Below are positions 17,593 through 26,343 of a stretch of DNA of 64,000 nt, in pieces; the first letter of the stretch is position 1, and each line of letters starts with the position of its first letter. The notes beneath the pieces are model-generated. The model was given only the letters and a program-made list of their open reading frames with translations. It had not been told where the DNA came from and made no database searches. Position numbers and translations under genes: made by a program. The DNA is from Pseudomonas guariconensis (lineage in GTDB: Bacteria > Pseudomonadota > Gammaproteobacteria > Pseudomonadales > Pseudomonadaceae), in assembly GCF_024127895.1 (NCBI RefSeq), contig NZ_JAMYBK010000016.1:53753-117752 (forward strand), given 5' to 3'.

Positions 17593-19146
17593 TCAATGTT
17601 GAGCAGCAAAGTAGTTGAAAAGCTCGCGATAAACGTTTTTGTTCGAGAATAAGCTTTGAGCTTTGTTCTGGTTGTGGGTCCGAACGCCGGTATCCTTTTT
17701 GATATCGAACTCATATTTTTTCAAGAAAGACCGAATGTCCGACTCACTTGAAATTATTGTAGAGGGGAAATCAGTGCCCAGGCATTCTTGTCCGAGTTTA
17801 TTGGTAAACAAGTGTTTGCCGGCAAATACTGCTTCAACACTTTTGAAGTTTAAACCTCCCTGAACAACAACAGGGTTGAGGGAAACTTCGATACGATCGT
17901 AAAAGTCGCTGATGTTATCAACGAAACCTAGTGCTTCAATGTTGTTGTCGAAGAATATCTTGGGTAGGATGTCCGGCGCATTGCATACGGAACCCGCAAT
18001 GTAAAACTTGCTGTCCGGTGAGTATTTTTTTATAGCAGGCCACCATTCGTCCAAGATAAAGCTCAGGGATTTTACGTTGGCGGACATCTGGCCACCAATA
18101 AAGCCAAAGGCTAATGGTCTACCATGAGGACGTCTTTTTACTGGTGCGAGCGCGTAATCGAAGCCAGAGGAGGCTTTGATTACTTTAACGTGTGCAGGTA
18201 GCGTCTCAGCAAGAATTTGTTCATCAGACTCTGAAATGGCAATTACCGAGTCGCAAATTTTTAATTTTTTCAGCTCGCAGCGTTTTTCTCTAGAAGCACT
18301 GAAAAACAAACGTTCGCTGCGATTAAGGATTTGCTCATTACGAGTGAACTGCACGTCATGGGTGTCGCAAATTAACTTGAAATTTTCGCGGTCATGCTTT
18401 ATATATTTGACGGCGTCCATCATCCAAGCATATGAGACGATAATGGACTGGTAGCGATTTGCGACGTGTAGTGAGTTAGCCCAACGTTTGCATGATTCAG
18501 TTGGTCTAAATTTTGCGCGCTCAGAAAATAAATCGGGAAGGTCTGCCGTTTTTCCCAACGCCTTGCGTGCTTTTATTTCTATGGCACGTGTATATTGCTC
18601 AAGTTTTGAAGGTTTTTTCTTGTTGTTTTTATAGAAGTAAACGTTATTGCAGAAGGTTTCAAGGGCGGTTTTGAAACGCGACTGTTTGACGTTTTTGGGC
18701 GTGGTTATCAGCAAATCAACAGCGACACCTTGCTTGCTTAAATTGAAAAGCAAGTTGAATGCGCGCTGATGTGAGCCCAGAGTCAGAGGCAATATGGATC
18801 CGGGGAAAATCAAAAGTACAGATGCTTTACGACGCGGATTTAAGCGATATTGCTTGGTTTCGCCATCTGGGAGCATGTGCCAAACATTGCCTAGGCGATG
18901 AGAATAAAAGCTATTTAGCATCTTCTCATCAATTTGGAAATCAACATCTGCAAGGATAATCAGGTCATCGGCATCACCGCATATGTTCAAAAAATCGGCT
19001 TGCTCGCTAACTTGCTTTATATTCTCGCCCTTGATGTTTGCTCCCTGCAGGAAAAATTGATTGTTAGGTTCACGTTCGGCGAGGCTTGCAATGCTTTCAA
19101 GCTGTACGGTAGTGGTTGATGATGCAAATATGGCAATTTTTTTCAT
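17593..19146 (-). CDS. GT4-like glycosyltransferase
   Basis: A 517-residue GT-B-type glycosyltransferase. After a divergent first 110 residues it has a Rossmann start with FPGSILPLTLGSHQRAFNLL, then VSYAWMMDAVKYIKHD, and CDTHDVQFTRNEQ. The C-terminal half shows GFIGGQMSANVKSLSFILDE and WWPAIKKYSPDSKFYIAGS, the pattern typical of GT4 enzymes, and VVVQGGLNFKSVEAVFAGKH in the nucleotide-sugar pocket. No signal peptide. Low G+C relative to kdsA next to it suggests a separate origin. It is the only ordinary glycosyltransferase seen in the locus, so it or the KpsS-like neighbour must build the repeat unit. The donor is unknown; GDP-mannose is plausible because manC is in the same operon. Confidence 0.85.
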   Translation of the reverse strand: MKKIAIFASSTTTVQLESIASLAEREPNNQFFLQGANIKGENIKQVSEQADFLNICGDADDLIILADVDFQIDEKMLNSFYSHRLGNVWHMLPDGETKQYRLNPRRKASVLLIFPGSILPLTLGSHQRAFNLLFNLSKQGVAVDLLITTPKNVKQSRFKTALETFCNNVYFYKNNKKKPSKLEQYTRAIEIKARKALGKTADLPDLFSERAKFRPTESCKRWANSLHVANRYQSIIVSYAWMMDAVKYIKHDRENFKLICDTHDVQFTRNEQILNRSERLFFSASREKRCELKKLKICDSVIAISESDEQILAETLPAHVKVIKASSGFDYALAPVKRRPHGRPLAFGFIGGQMSANVKSLSFILDEWWPAIKKYSPDSKFYIAGSVCNAPDILPKIFFDNNIEALGFVDNISDFYDRIEVSLNPVVVQGGLNFKSVEAVFAGKHLFTNKLGQECLGTDFPSTIISSESDIRSFLKKYEFDIKKDTGVRTHNQNKAQSLFSNKNVYRELFNYFAAQH

Positions 19147-19155
19147 GGCTCTTCC

Positions 19156-20598
19156 TTACCGTACAAGATTCCCGTAAATATCAATGGTTTTGCTATATCG
19201 CGGATCCGCTTTAGCCGTCTTTTCCTCGCTTATTATTTTTATAGCAGTAGGGGATGCTGGAGCCGAACCGCAAAGACTTATCGAGTAGCTTTTGGCTGCG
19301 ATATGCTTCTGGGCAATCGATATGATCCAGGCCTGATCTATCTTTACCTTGTTTTTTCGATATGTTAAGTCGACTGTTGTGTTAAGTGGAAGGTCCACTT
19401 CAATAACAGCCTTCTCAGCAAATGGAATCGGTTCGCAATGATTTTTTTTAGTTGGCGTATATTGTTCGATAGGGATGTCAAGTTGCTTAGAGACAGCGAT
19501 ATGGTTTTCCTCACTGTCAGGGAGTAGTAAGTTTGACTTGGTCAGGTAGGCTAAGTACTTTATCAGCCTGGCACGTATTTGGCTGTTGCTCAGGTTGAGC
19601 TCTTTGGATAGGCTTGATGTCAGGCCCGCAGACGAATATATTGACCCGCCAAGAGATATTACTCTTTTCCCTTTGATCAGTGCTTCCAAACCAACCGTAC
19701 TGTTGATGGTCACTACTAAGTCCGACCATTCCAGCCAGTAGTCAAGTGTTTCATCGGTAGAGACCTTGACATTCTCAAAGCGAGGGATGTTGGGTAGAGT
19801 ATCAGGTAGCTCTTCAGGGTGTGGGCGCACCAAAAAGTTGCTCGTACTGTTGTTTAGAGCTTCATATATTTCAAAAAAAGTCTCACGCATCGATCTGTAC
19901 TTACTGTACATGATGATGTTTGTGTCTAACTGAACCTGAAGTGGGAAAAAAATATTTCTTCTGTTGCCAGATTGCTCGGGTTGCTCGGGTGGTATCTTGA
20001 AAAGTTCGATGATTTTTTGGGTTTCAAGATCTGAGATGGCCAGGTTGTCGAGCCAGTCACCGTTTATTTCGTTGAGAGAGGATGCACCATTCACACCTAG
20101 ACGATCAATAAATAGCGAGTTTTTCAGCAAGCCTCGTTCAAGAAATGCGCTAGGGATTTTTCTATTTGCAGCTATAAGCCTAAGTATGTTGGCAATGTAG
20201 CCAGTAAAGCCATTCCATACAACAATCTTATCTGGCTTGCACGTGGCAATAATAGAGTTAAGTGCGTTGTAATGTCGGTGAATATCGCGGATTGATCGGG
20301 CGCGCTGACCTGGCCAGCCAACTTTTGGACGGCGGCGTTGCTCAGGTTGTAGGACATCATTATAGGTGATGCCATCTTCCAGTGAGCTTTCAATCGTTGT
20401 GCCGCTATCAACAGGGGTGGCGGTTACATGATCTTCAAAGGCAACGGTTCTTATACCTGCGTTTTCGAAGTAGCGACCTTTTTTGTTTGAATACAACAAA
20501 ACAATAGGCTCGCACCCGAAGTTCTTCAGGGTTGCAGCCAGGGTCATGATCCTGTTTTGGTTCTCTAAATGATCGCCACACTGAATAAGTATTTTCAT
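19156..20598 (-). CDS. Capsule_synth-family (KpsS-like) protein with C-terminal extension
   Basis: A 480-residue protein of the KpsS/LipB family. Family marks are KIVVWNGFTG and FLERGLLKNSLFID in the N-terminal half, FFPLQVQLDTNIIMYS near residue 222, FLVRPHPEELPD near 262 and LVVTINSTVGLEALIKGKRV near 300. Residues beyond about 375 form an extra region with short beta-like runs (VIEVDLPLNTTVDLTYRKNK) not expected in KpsS (about 390 residues). It may be a Kdo transferase or a divergent polymerising enzyme. It is A+T-rich, lies 9 bp upstream of the GT4 gene and downstream of a hairpin behind manC. The family call is firm; the exact reaction is unknown. Confidence 0.82.
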   Translation of the reverse strand: MKILIQCGDHLENQNRIMTLAATLKNFGCEPIVLLYSNKKGRYFENAGIRTVAFEDHVTATPVDSGTTIESSLEDGITYNDVLQPEQRRRPKVGWPGQRARSIRDIHRHYNALNSIIATCKPDKIVVWNGFTGYIANILRLIAANRKIPSAFLERGLLKNSLFIDRLGVNGASSLNEINGDWLDNLAISDLETQKIIELFKIPPEQPEQSGNRRNIFFPLQVQLDTNIIMYSKYRSMRETFFEIYEALNNSTSNFLVRPHPEELPDTLPNIPRFENVKVSTDETLDYWLEWSDLVVTINSTVGLEALIKGKRVISLGGSIYSSAGLTSSLSKELNLSNSQIRARLIKYLAYLTKSNLLLPDSEENHIAVSKQLDIPIEQYTPTKKNHCEPIPFAEKAVIEVDLPLNTTVDLTYRKNKVKIDQAWIISIAQKHIAAKSYSISLCGSAPASPTAIKIISEEKTAKADPRYSKTIDIYGNLVR

Positions 20599-20648
20599 GA
20601 GTACTCTAAATGGGCAAAATTTCTTACGCGGCGAAGCTCGCAGATCGT

Positions 20649-20670
20649 AATGCCATCATTTGATGGCATT
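20649..20670 (-). other. Short perfect hairpin between manC and the KpsS-like gene
   Basis: AATGCCATCA and TGATGGCATT (20649-20658 and 20661-20670) are a perfect 10-bp inverted repeat with only 2 nt between them. It lies just after the manC stop. No T-run follows on the minus strand, so it may be an RNA-stability or attenuating hairpin within the operon rather than a terminator. Confidence 0.5.
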
Positions 20671-20680
20671 GTTAGGAGGG

Positions 20681-22111
20681 CTAAGAGGCCGTTGCCTCAA
20701 GCGGAGTGACGCGGCCATATCTATCGGAGAACCGTACAATATCGTCCTCTCCTAAATAAGACCCTGATTGCACTTCAATCATTTCCAACGGGATCTTGCC
20801 TGGGTTCTCAAGGGCATGAACCACGCCAACGGGGATATAAGTCGACTGGTTTTCTGTCAGAAGGAGATCGTCGCCACCTATAGTTACTTTTGCTGTGCCG
20901 GTAACCACGATCCAGTGCTCTGCCCTATGGTGGTGCATCTGAACAGATAGTTTTTGGCCAGGTGCTACAGTGATACGTTTAACTTGATATCTTTCGCTCG
21001 CATCGATGGAGTCGTAAGCCCCCCACGGTCGATAAACTTTTCGGTGGGAGGTTGCCTCTGAACGATAGTTCTTTTTCAGCGTATCAACGAGCTTTTTTAC
21101 ATCTTGTGCTTTGTCTTTGGCGGCCACCATGACTGCGTCTGCAGTTTCAACAACTACCACATCTTTCAGGCCGAGGACGGACACCAGTCTATGTTCAGCA
21201 TGAACGTACGCGTCCACGGTGTCTTCCAAGATCACATCCCCGCGGCTTGCATTGCCGTGATCGTCCTTTTCTGCGATCTCCCACACAGCAGACCACGATC
21301 CGATATCATTCCAGCCCGCATCGAGAGGAACAACAGTAACAATGTCGGATTTTTCCATGACAGCGTAGTCAATAGAGATATCGGGAGCTTTGGCAAATGC
21401 CGTTGGATCCAAGCGCTGGAAGTCTAGGTCAGTAGAAACACTGCTCAGAGCGCTATCCACAGCATTTAATACATCTGGAGCATATTTTTGAAGCTGGGTA
21501 AGCATGGTGCTCGCTTTGAACAGGAACATCCCGCTATTCCAGAAATAGCGCCCATCATTCAGGTATTGCTGAGCTGTTTCAAGGTCAGGTTTTTCAACGA
21601 AAGCCGCTACAGCCTGAGCGTGTGTACCCTTCTCTTCTACTCGTATATAACCGTAGCCTGTTTCAGGCTTGTCGGGAGTAATGCCGAAAGTAACAATTCG
21701 GCCACTCTCCGCTTCTGGAACGCCTTGTTGGAAGGCCTCTTTCAGTGTTGCTAGGTCGCTGATGTCATGGTCAGCAGGTAGAACAAGCAGCAGTTCGTCT
21801 TTCTTTAAGCTAAGGGCTGTCAATGTAGCCGCTGCTATTGCAGGGGCTGTGTTTCGTCCAATTGACTCCAAGAGAATGGCGCTGGGTTTAACGCCCAGTG
21901 CTCTGCACTGTTCAGCGACCAAGAAACGATGGTCTTCATTGCTGACGATAATCGGGGAAATGGATTCCTCAACTACTTTTTCCAGCCGTGTCAGTGTTGT
22001 CTGAAAAAGCGACTGCTCGGCATTGATGTTCAAAAATTGCTTTGGGTGAAGAGCACGTGATAGTGGCCAGAGCCTAGAGCCTGAGCCACCCGAGAGGATT
22101 ACGGGGATCAT
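20681..22111 (-). CDS. manC: Mannose-1-phosphate guanylyltransferase / mannose-6-phosphate isomerase
   Basis: A 476-residue type II PMI-GMP of usual length. The N-terminal nucleotidyltransferase starts PVILSGGSGSRLWPLSR and includes VLPADHDISD, FVEKPDLETAQ and WNSGMFLFKAS. The C-terminal cupin isomerase domain has VYRPWGAYDSID, VKRITVAPGQKLSVQMHHHR and AEHWIVVTGTAKV. It makes GDP-mannose, which implies mannose, or a sugar derived from GDP-mannose, in the polymer. It sits 30 bp downstream of the kpsD/wza-like gene on the same strand. PslB and AlgA are homologues in other Pseudomonas exopolysaccharide loci, but the context makes this the capsule copy. Confidence 0.94.
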   Translation of the reverse strand: MIPVILSGGSGSRLWPLSRALHPKQFLNINAEQSLFQTTLTRLEKVVEESISPIIVSNEDHRFLVAEQCRALGVKPSAILLESIGRNTAPAIAAATLTALSLKKDELLLVLPADHDISDLATLKEAFQQGVPEAESGRIVTFGITPDKPETGYGYIRVEEKGTHAQAVAAFVEKPDLETAQQYLNDGRYFWNSGMFLFKASTMLTQLQKYAPDVLNAVDSALSSVSTDLDFQRLDPTAFAKAPDISIDYAVMEKSDIVTVVPLDAGWNDIGSWSAVWEIAEKDDHGNASRGDVILEDTVDAYVHAEHRLVSVLGLKDVVVVETADAVMVAAKDKAQDVKKLVDTLKKNYRSEATSHRKVYRPWGAYDSIDASERYQVKRITVAPGQKLSVQMHHHRAEHWIVVTGTAKVTIGGDDLLLTENQSTYIPVGVVHALENPGKIPLEMIEVQSGSYLGEDDIVRFSDRYGRVTPLEATAS

Positions 22112-22141
22112 ATAATTTCCCTATCGTTGATCAATGTATTA

Positions 22142-23233
22142 TTACTTGTATGCACCAGTGGTGCTCCCCAGCAACATGGTCTGCACAATTGGCGAAATGA
22201 CTTTTTGCCATTCATACACAGCTGCGTTGGTTACATAAATCGTGTCATCAGGCTTGATAGCGATCTGCCGTGCGTAGAATACAGCTGCCGGATCACGCAT
22301 GTTTAAACGCAGGACGGTGGGTTTATTATTCGTGCCGCTCCCCATGCGGAATATGAATACACCTTCTGGGTTGGCATTGGCCTCGCGTAGCCCGCCCACA
22401 CTACCCAGAGCATCAAGCAGGCTAGTATTCTGGCTTGGGAGATCCTTCAAGCCTGGCTCACCCACTGCGCCCATTGCTACAAATCGCTGGCGCGCACGGT
22501 CCAGCACTACTTCCGAGTTTGGTCGTAGCACCATGTTATTGCCCGCCAATACGTCCTCATAGTTGAACTGCTGTACTTGGCTACCATTGCGTACAGTCAC
22601 GTTAACCAGATGCGGCTCCATTACCGGCCCCCCTGCTTGGTTAACGGCATCCAACAGAGTCAGTGGACCTTGCAGGGTGCTGAAGCGACCCGGGCTCTTT
22701 ACTGCGCCGGCAACCAGCACCGATCCTGACAGGTCGCCTACCAGCTCGACATGAGTCTGGACGTCAGTGGTGATGCCTTTGAGCTGACGCCGAATCATGT
22801 TCTCGACATCATTGAGCGTCATGCCTGCAACAAATTGGCGACCTACATAAGGCAGCGACAGCATGCCATTAGCATCAATGCGCGACTTCAACTGGGTGCC
22901 CCCAGTCGCCAGTGGGGCAAACAGGGCAGAGCCTTCGGGTGCGGTATCTGCAATCAGCACATTCAGCGTATCGCCCGGCGCCAGGCGCACTTCCGGCGAC
23001 AGCGGCTTGGTGATGCTTGCCAGGGCAGGGCGTGGGGCACCGGCCATGTACGGTCCGATGGTGCTGGCGTTGATGTCGACGAGGTTGTACGTCTCGTTCT
23101 TGCTTTCGATTTCTCCCTTGTAGGGGCCTGCGCCCGACAAGGTGCCACCGCAGCCCGCTAGGCCCAAGGTCGCCAGGGCCAATGCTGCCAATTTCAGGTT
23201 GAACGTCTTGGAGACAGCCAGGGATTTAATCAC
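22142..23233 (-). CDS. kpsD: Outer-membrane polysaccharide export lipoprotein (KpsD/Wza/BexD-like)
   Basis: A 363-residue OPX protein. It has a lipoprotein signal with the lipobox LAGC, Cys28 being the lipidation site. The polysaccharide-export (PES) domain follows at LAPGDTLNVLIADTAPEGSA, then SRIDANGMLSLPYVGRQFVA and soluble-ligand-binding beta-grasp repeats such as VLVAGAVKSPGRFSTLQGPL and TLLDAVNQAGG. A C-terminal amphipathic stretch (YEWQKVISPIVQTMLLGS) matches the Wza-type membrane helix. Its length is nearer BexD/CtrA/Wza (about 380) than E. coli KpsD (about 560). Its start overlaps the kpsE stop by 8 bp, typical of coupled exporter genes. Confidence 0.93.
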   Translation of the reverse strand: MIKSLAVSKTFNLKLAALALATLGLAGCGGTLSGAGPYKGEIESKNETYNLVDINASTIGPYMAGAPRPALASITKPLSPEVRLAPGDTLNVLIADTAPEGSALFAPLATGGTQLKSRIDANGMLSLPYVGRQFVAGMTLNDVENMIRRQLKGITTDVQTHVELVGDLSGSVLVAGAVKSPGRFSTLQGPLTLLDAVNQAGGPVMEPHLVNVTVRNGSQVQQFNYEDVLAGNNMVLRPNSEVVLDRARQRFVAMGAVGEPGLKDLPSQNTSLLDALGSVGGLREANANPEGVFIFRMGSGTNNKPTVLRLNMRDPAAVFYARQIAIKPDDTIYVTNAAVYEWQKVISPIVQTMLLGSTTGAYK

Positions 23234-24332
23234 GATGATCCTCGATCGAAGCCAGAATGAAGCGGGTGATGCCGTACACCATCAGCAGGCCAAGCAGGAT
23301 GGTTGCCAGGTTGTACAAGCGCTCCGGGTACAGGGCGAGTTGCGGGGTATTGGGGCTGACCACGGTGACCAGCGTGCGGATCTTCTTACTGGCCTCGATG
23401 CGGGCGTTGTCCAGCGCAGCGACGGCGGTCTTGTAGGTTTCTTCGGCGATGCCGGCGTCGAGCATCAGTTGCTGATAGCGCGAGGCGACCACGTTGAGTT
23501 GTGAGCCCTGTGGCGAGGAGACGAGCAGGCGTTTTTCCTTGGCCAGTTGCTGGGTGATGGCTTCGACCTTCTGCTTCTGCTGGCGGATCTGCGGGGCGTC
23601 GGCGCGTAGCTTGAAGGACATCTCGGTGAGCGCGGCTTGTTCGGCGGTGTACTGCCCTTCTAAGTTGGCGATGATGGTCGCGCGACTCTGAGCAGTATTG
23701 CCGCCGTCGAGCACCTTGTTCTCGTTCTGGAAGTTCAGCAGCTGGGTCTTGCGCTTGGAGTAGTTCACGCGTGCGGTTTCCAGCTCGCCTTGGGCGAACT
23801 TCATCTGCTCACGGGCGATATTGTGGCTGACTTCGTTCACGAAGTGCTCGCTGGCCTGGAGGATCACGCGCAGCATCTGCTCGGACAGCTCAGGCGTGAA
23901 CGCCTGGACTTCGACGCGCAGCAGGCCAGTGGTTTCGTCGTAGTGGGCCGAGACCATGCGCTGGTAGTACTCGAGCAGATCTTCGCGTGGAGCGTCCTTG
24001 TCGAGCCAGAAGAACATGTCGCGGCTCTGGTCAGCGTACTGCTCGATCCAGTGCACGCGGTCTTCGAGCAGCAGCATCATGTCCATCGAGGTGATGTACT
24101 CGCGCAGGTAGAGGGTCTCTTCCCGCGAGGCCGGATTGGTGCCGGTCAACAGGGTCGCAAGCCCCGGCACTTGGGCGGCCGGGTTGGTGCCATCCTGGCG
24201 GACCACCACCTGGGCGGAGCTGACATAACGATCGATGGCGAAGATGCCGTAGTAGATGGCCGCAAGGACCATTGGCACGACGACCATGGCGATCGCCAGG
24301 CCCCAGCCCTTGTGTTTACCCGTACTGCTCAT
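23226..24332 (-). CDS. kpsE: Capsule export inner-membrane protein KpsE
   Basis: A 368-residue polysaccharide co-polymerase-3 family protein. A transmembrane helix near the N terminus (GLAIAMVVVPMVLAAIYYGI) is followed by VSSAQVVVRQDG, a long coiled-coil periplasmic region (about residues 165-300, rich in Glu, Gln and Lys), and a C-terminal helix (LYNLATILLGLLMVYGITRF). It links the KpsMT transporter to the outer-membrane channel. The ATG at 24332 is chosen with AAGGA 11 bp upstream; an ATG four codons earlier overlaps that site. The longer frame upstream lies inside kpsT. The order kpsM-T-E-D matches Haemophilus and Neisseria loci in reverse (bex/ctr). Confidence 0.93.
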   Translation of the reverse strand: MSSTGKHKGWGLAIAMVVVPMVLAAIYYGIFAIDRYVSSAQVVVRQDGTNPAAQVPGLATLLTGTNPASREETLYLREYITSMDMMLLLEDRVHWIEQYADQSRDMFFWLDKDAPREDLLEYYQRMVSAHYDETTGLLRVEVQAFTPELSEQMLRVILQASEHFVNEVSHNIAREQMKFAQGELETARVNYSKRKTQLLNFQNENKVLDGGNTAQSRATIIANLEGQYTAEQAALTEMSFKLRADAPQIRQQKQKVEAITQQLAKEKRLLVSSPQGSQLNVVASRYQQLMLDAGIAEETYKTAVAALDNARIEASKKIRTLVTVVSPNTPQLALYPERLYNLATILLGLLMVYGITRFILASIEDHRD

Positions 24333-24384
24333 AGTGTGATGCATCCTTGATGTGGAACGGTGCTGCGAAGCGGTAATGGTGTGA

Positions 24385-25038
24385 TCAGTTGTTGTAGGCC
24401 TTGATGCCTTCGGCGACGTCGTCATAGACCTGGATGCCGCCGTCACGCACCAGCAGGACGATGTCGCAGAGCTTCTCGATCTCCGGCATGGAGTGGGAAA
24501 CGAGCACGACATTGGATTTCTGCAGTTTTTCCTTGAACACTGCGGCGCACTTGCGCTTGAACTGCGCATCGCCCACCGACATCACTTCGTCGATCAGGTA
24601 GTAGTCGAAGTCGAACGCCATGCTCAGGCCGAAGGCCACCCGCGAGCGCATGCCCGAGGAGTAGGTCTTGATCGGCTCGTCTATCCAGTCGCCGATCTCG
24701 GCGAACTCCTGCACGTAGCGGACCTTCTCGCGCATGGCGTCGCCGGTGGCGCCGTAGATGTGGCAGACGAACTTGATGTTGTCGCGACCGGTCATGCTGC
24801 CCTGGAAGCCACCGGTCAGGCCTACCGGCCAGGAGATGCTGCGGTCGGTGACGATGGTGCCGGAGTCAGGCACATCGGCGCCGCCGAGCAGGCGCATCAG
24901 GGTCGACTTGCCGGCGCCATTGCGGCCGATCAGGCCGATGTTCTTGCCGGGCGGAATGGCCAGCGACAGGTTGCGAAAGACATAACGCCGCCCCTTGGGC
25001 GTGAGGTACGACTTGGTGACGTTTCTGAGCTCGAACAC
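24385..25038 (-). CDS. kpsT: Capsule ABC transporter ATP-binding protein KpsT
   Basis: A 217-residue ATPase of normal KpsT length. Walker A is GLIGRNGAGKSTLMRLLGG near residue 36, the signature loop YSSGMRSRVAFGLSMA, Walker B YYLIDEVMSVGDAQFK and the switch His in VLVSHSMPEI. KpsT powers export of the lipid-linked capsule chain through KpsM. It lies 13 bp downstream of kpsM and 52 bp before kpsE. Confidence 0.95.
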   Translation of the reverse strand: MFELRNVTKSYLTPKGRRYVFRNLSLAIPPGKNIGLIGRNGAGKSTLMRLLGGADVPDSGTIVTDRSISWPVGLTGGFQGSMTGRDNIKFVCHIYGATGDAMREKVRYVQEFAEIGDWIDEPIKTYSSGMRSRVAFGLSMAFDFDYYLIDEVMSVGDAQFKRKCAAVFKEKLQKSNVVLVSHSMPEIEKLCDIVLLVRDGGIQVYDDVAEGIKAYNN

Positions 25039-25051
25039 GTGGGGCCTGTAG

Positions 25052-25843
25052 TTAACCGTTCTTGGTGGAAATCAGGTGCATCCTGCGGGCGCGATAGGCG
25101 CCGAGGGAGAGGAACAGCAATGCCAAGGTGAAGGCGATCACATAGGTTTCGGACACGCCATCGACCGGGGTGTAGTGGGGCAGTACCTCGGCGCGGATCA
25201 GTTCGAGGATGTGCAGGAAGGGGTTGAGCAGCAGCACGGGCATCATCGCTTGGGGCAGGTAGGCTGCAGGGATGAGCACGCCGGAGACAAAATACAGGGG
25301 GAAAAAAGCCATGCGGATGATGATTTTCAGGCTCGGTAGAGCATGGGTAATGAGGGCCAGAAGCATCCCCAAGCCAAAGGCGAACAGCAGGCCGAGGAAC
25401 AGGTTGGCGACCCATTGCAGTGGGCTGTGCACCGACATGTCGAAGCCGAACCAGGCGAAGCCGAACACAAGGATGGCGTAGACCGTGGCAGCGATGCAGG
25501 TTTCCACGATGACGCGGGCGACGTAGGTGTCCAGGGGCTTGATCTGTTTGTAACCGAACAGCGAGCGGTTTTCTCGCAAGCTGTCCATTAGGCGCAGGGC
25601 GGTGTTGCGGTAGAGCAGGAAGGGGGCCATGCCGACCAGGACGAATACCGGGTATTCGACCCCTGAGACGGTGCGCCCGCGCAGCATGGCGAATAGTAGT
25701 GAGAAGACCAACAAGTGGCAGATGGGTTCGATCAGCATCCAGACCGCCCCCATACGACGGTCACCGAAGCGGGCACGGGCTTCACGCAGGACCAAGGCGA
25801 AAATGACCGATTTTTGGATCTGGAAAGAGGAGCGAGGCTTCAA
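25052..25843 (-). CDS. kpsM: Capsule ABC transporter permease KpsM
   Basis: A 263-residue ABC-2-type permease with six hydrophobic helices. The family start QKSVIFALVLREARARFGDR and the segment LGAVWMLIEP-like (MGAVWMLIEPICHLLVFSLL) are clear, with NPFLHILELIRAEVLPHYTP near the end. It pairs with the adjacent KpsT. The first codon appears to be TTG (TTGAAGCCTCGC), since the N terminus aligns well there and no ATG is suitable; the Shine-Dalgarno is weak, which may keep expression low. It is the first gene of the right capsule operon, preceded by about 500 bp without genes. A GCGGTA core like the ops site lies directly before it on the same strand (25850-25855). Confidence 0.94.
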   Translation of the reverse strand: MKPRSSFQIQKSVIFALVLREARARFGDRRMGAVWMLIEPICHLLVFSLLFAMLRGRTVSGVEYPVFVLVGMAPFLLYRNTALRLMDSLRENRSLFGYKQIKPLDTYVARVIVETCIAATVYAILVFGFAWFGFDMSVHSPLQWVANLFLGLLFAFGLGMLLALITHALPSLKIIIRMAFFPLYFVSGVLIPAAYLPQAMMPVLLLNPFLHILELIRAEVLPHYTPVDGVSETYVIAFTLALLFLSLGAYRARRMHLISTKNG

Positions 25844-26343
25844 GATGTTTACCGCAAAGCAAAGCAGCGCGCCTAGGCACGCCGGGGTTCATCTTCAGGA
25901 AAGACCCGCTTCCAACTTGCGTATGGCTAGGGAGGATCTCGGAGACTTCCATGTTCTAAGACGCTCGAGAGTAAGCTCAGTAGGGTATAAGCGTCAAGGC
26001 TAGGACATGGATCTGCCAGAAAGTTCCACTGGATTAGAAGGATTTGTGACTAGTGTCCTTTAACAATCTCCCTATGCATAGATCGCTATATTTTTGCAAG
26101 TATCGTATGTCGGATTTTTTGTGAGTGATGGCTGTCAGAATTTCATGTGTGGAACCAGCCTCAGTATGTGGGGCTGCTCTTCGCAGCCCGCTCCTACGGA
26201 ACCATGCTGATCACGAATGTGGTGATCTGCAGGGCATGTGAGAACGGGTTTGCCCGTGATGAGGTTGACTTGACTGACATGTGGGGGGACAAGAGCCCCG
26301 GTTAGCCAGGGCAAACTGCTCTAGGCCCGGCCCTACGAGATAT
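25844..26343. other. Leader region of the kpsM operon and REP-like sequence
   Basis: About 500 bp without a gene. On the minus strand TTGACG at 25997-25992 is a good -35, but the -10 at the right distance (TTACTC) is poor, so the operon promoter is not settled; a transcript from here would have a leader near 130 nt. From about 26165 to 26340 come REP-type fragments (GGGGCTGCTCTTCGCAGCCC near 26169, and GGGTTTGCCCG near 26246). Confidence 0.45.

Noticed and set aside
25844..26100. sigma-54 promoter before kpsM
   Set aside because: A TGGCAG occurs on the minus strand, but the needed GC doublet at -12 is missing at the right distance.
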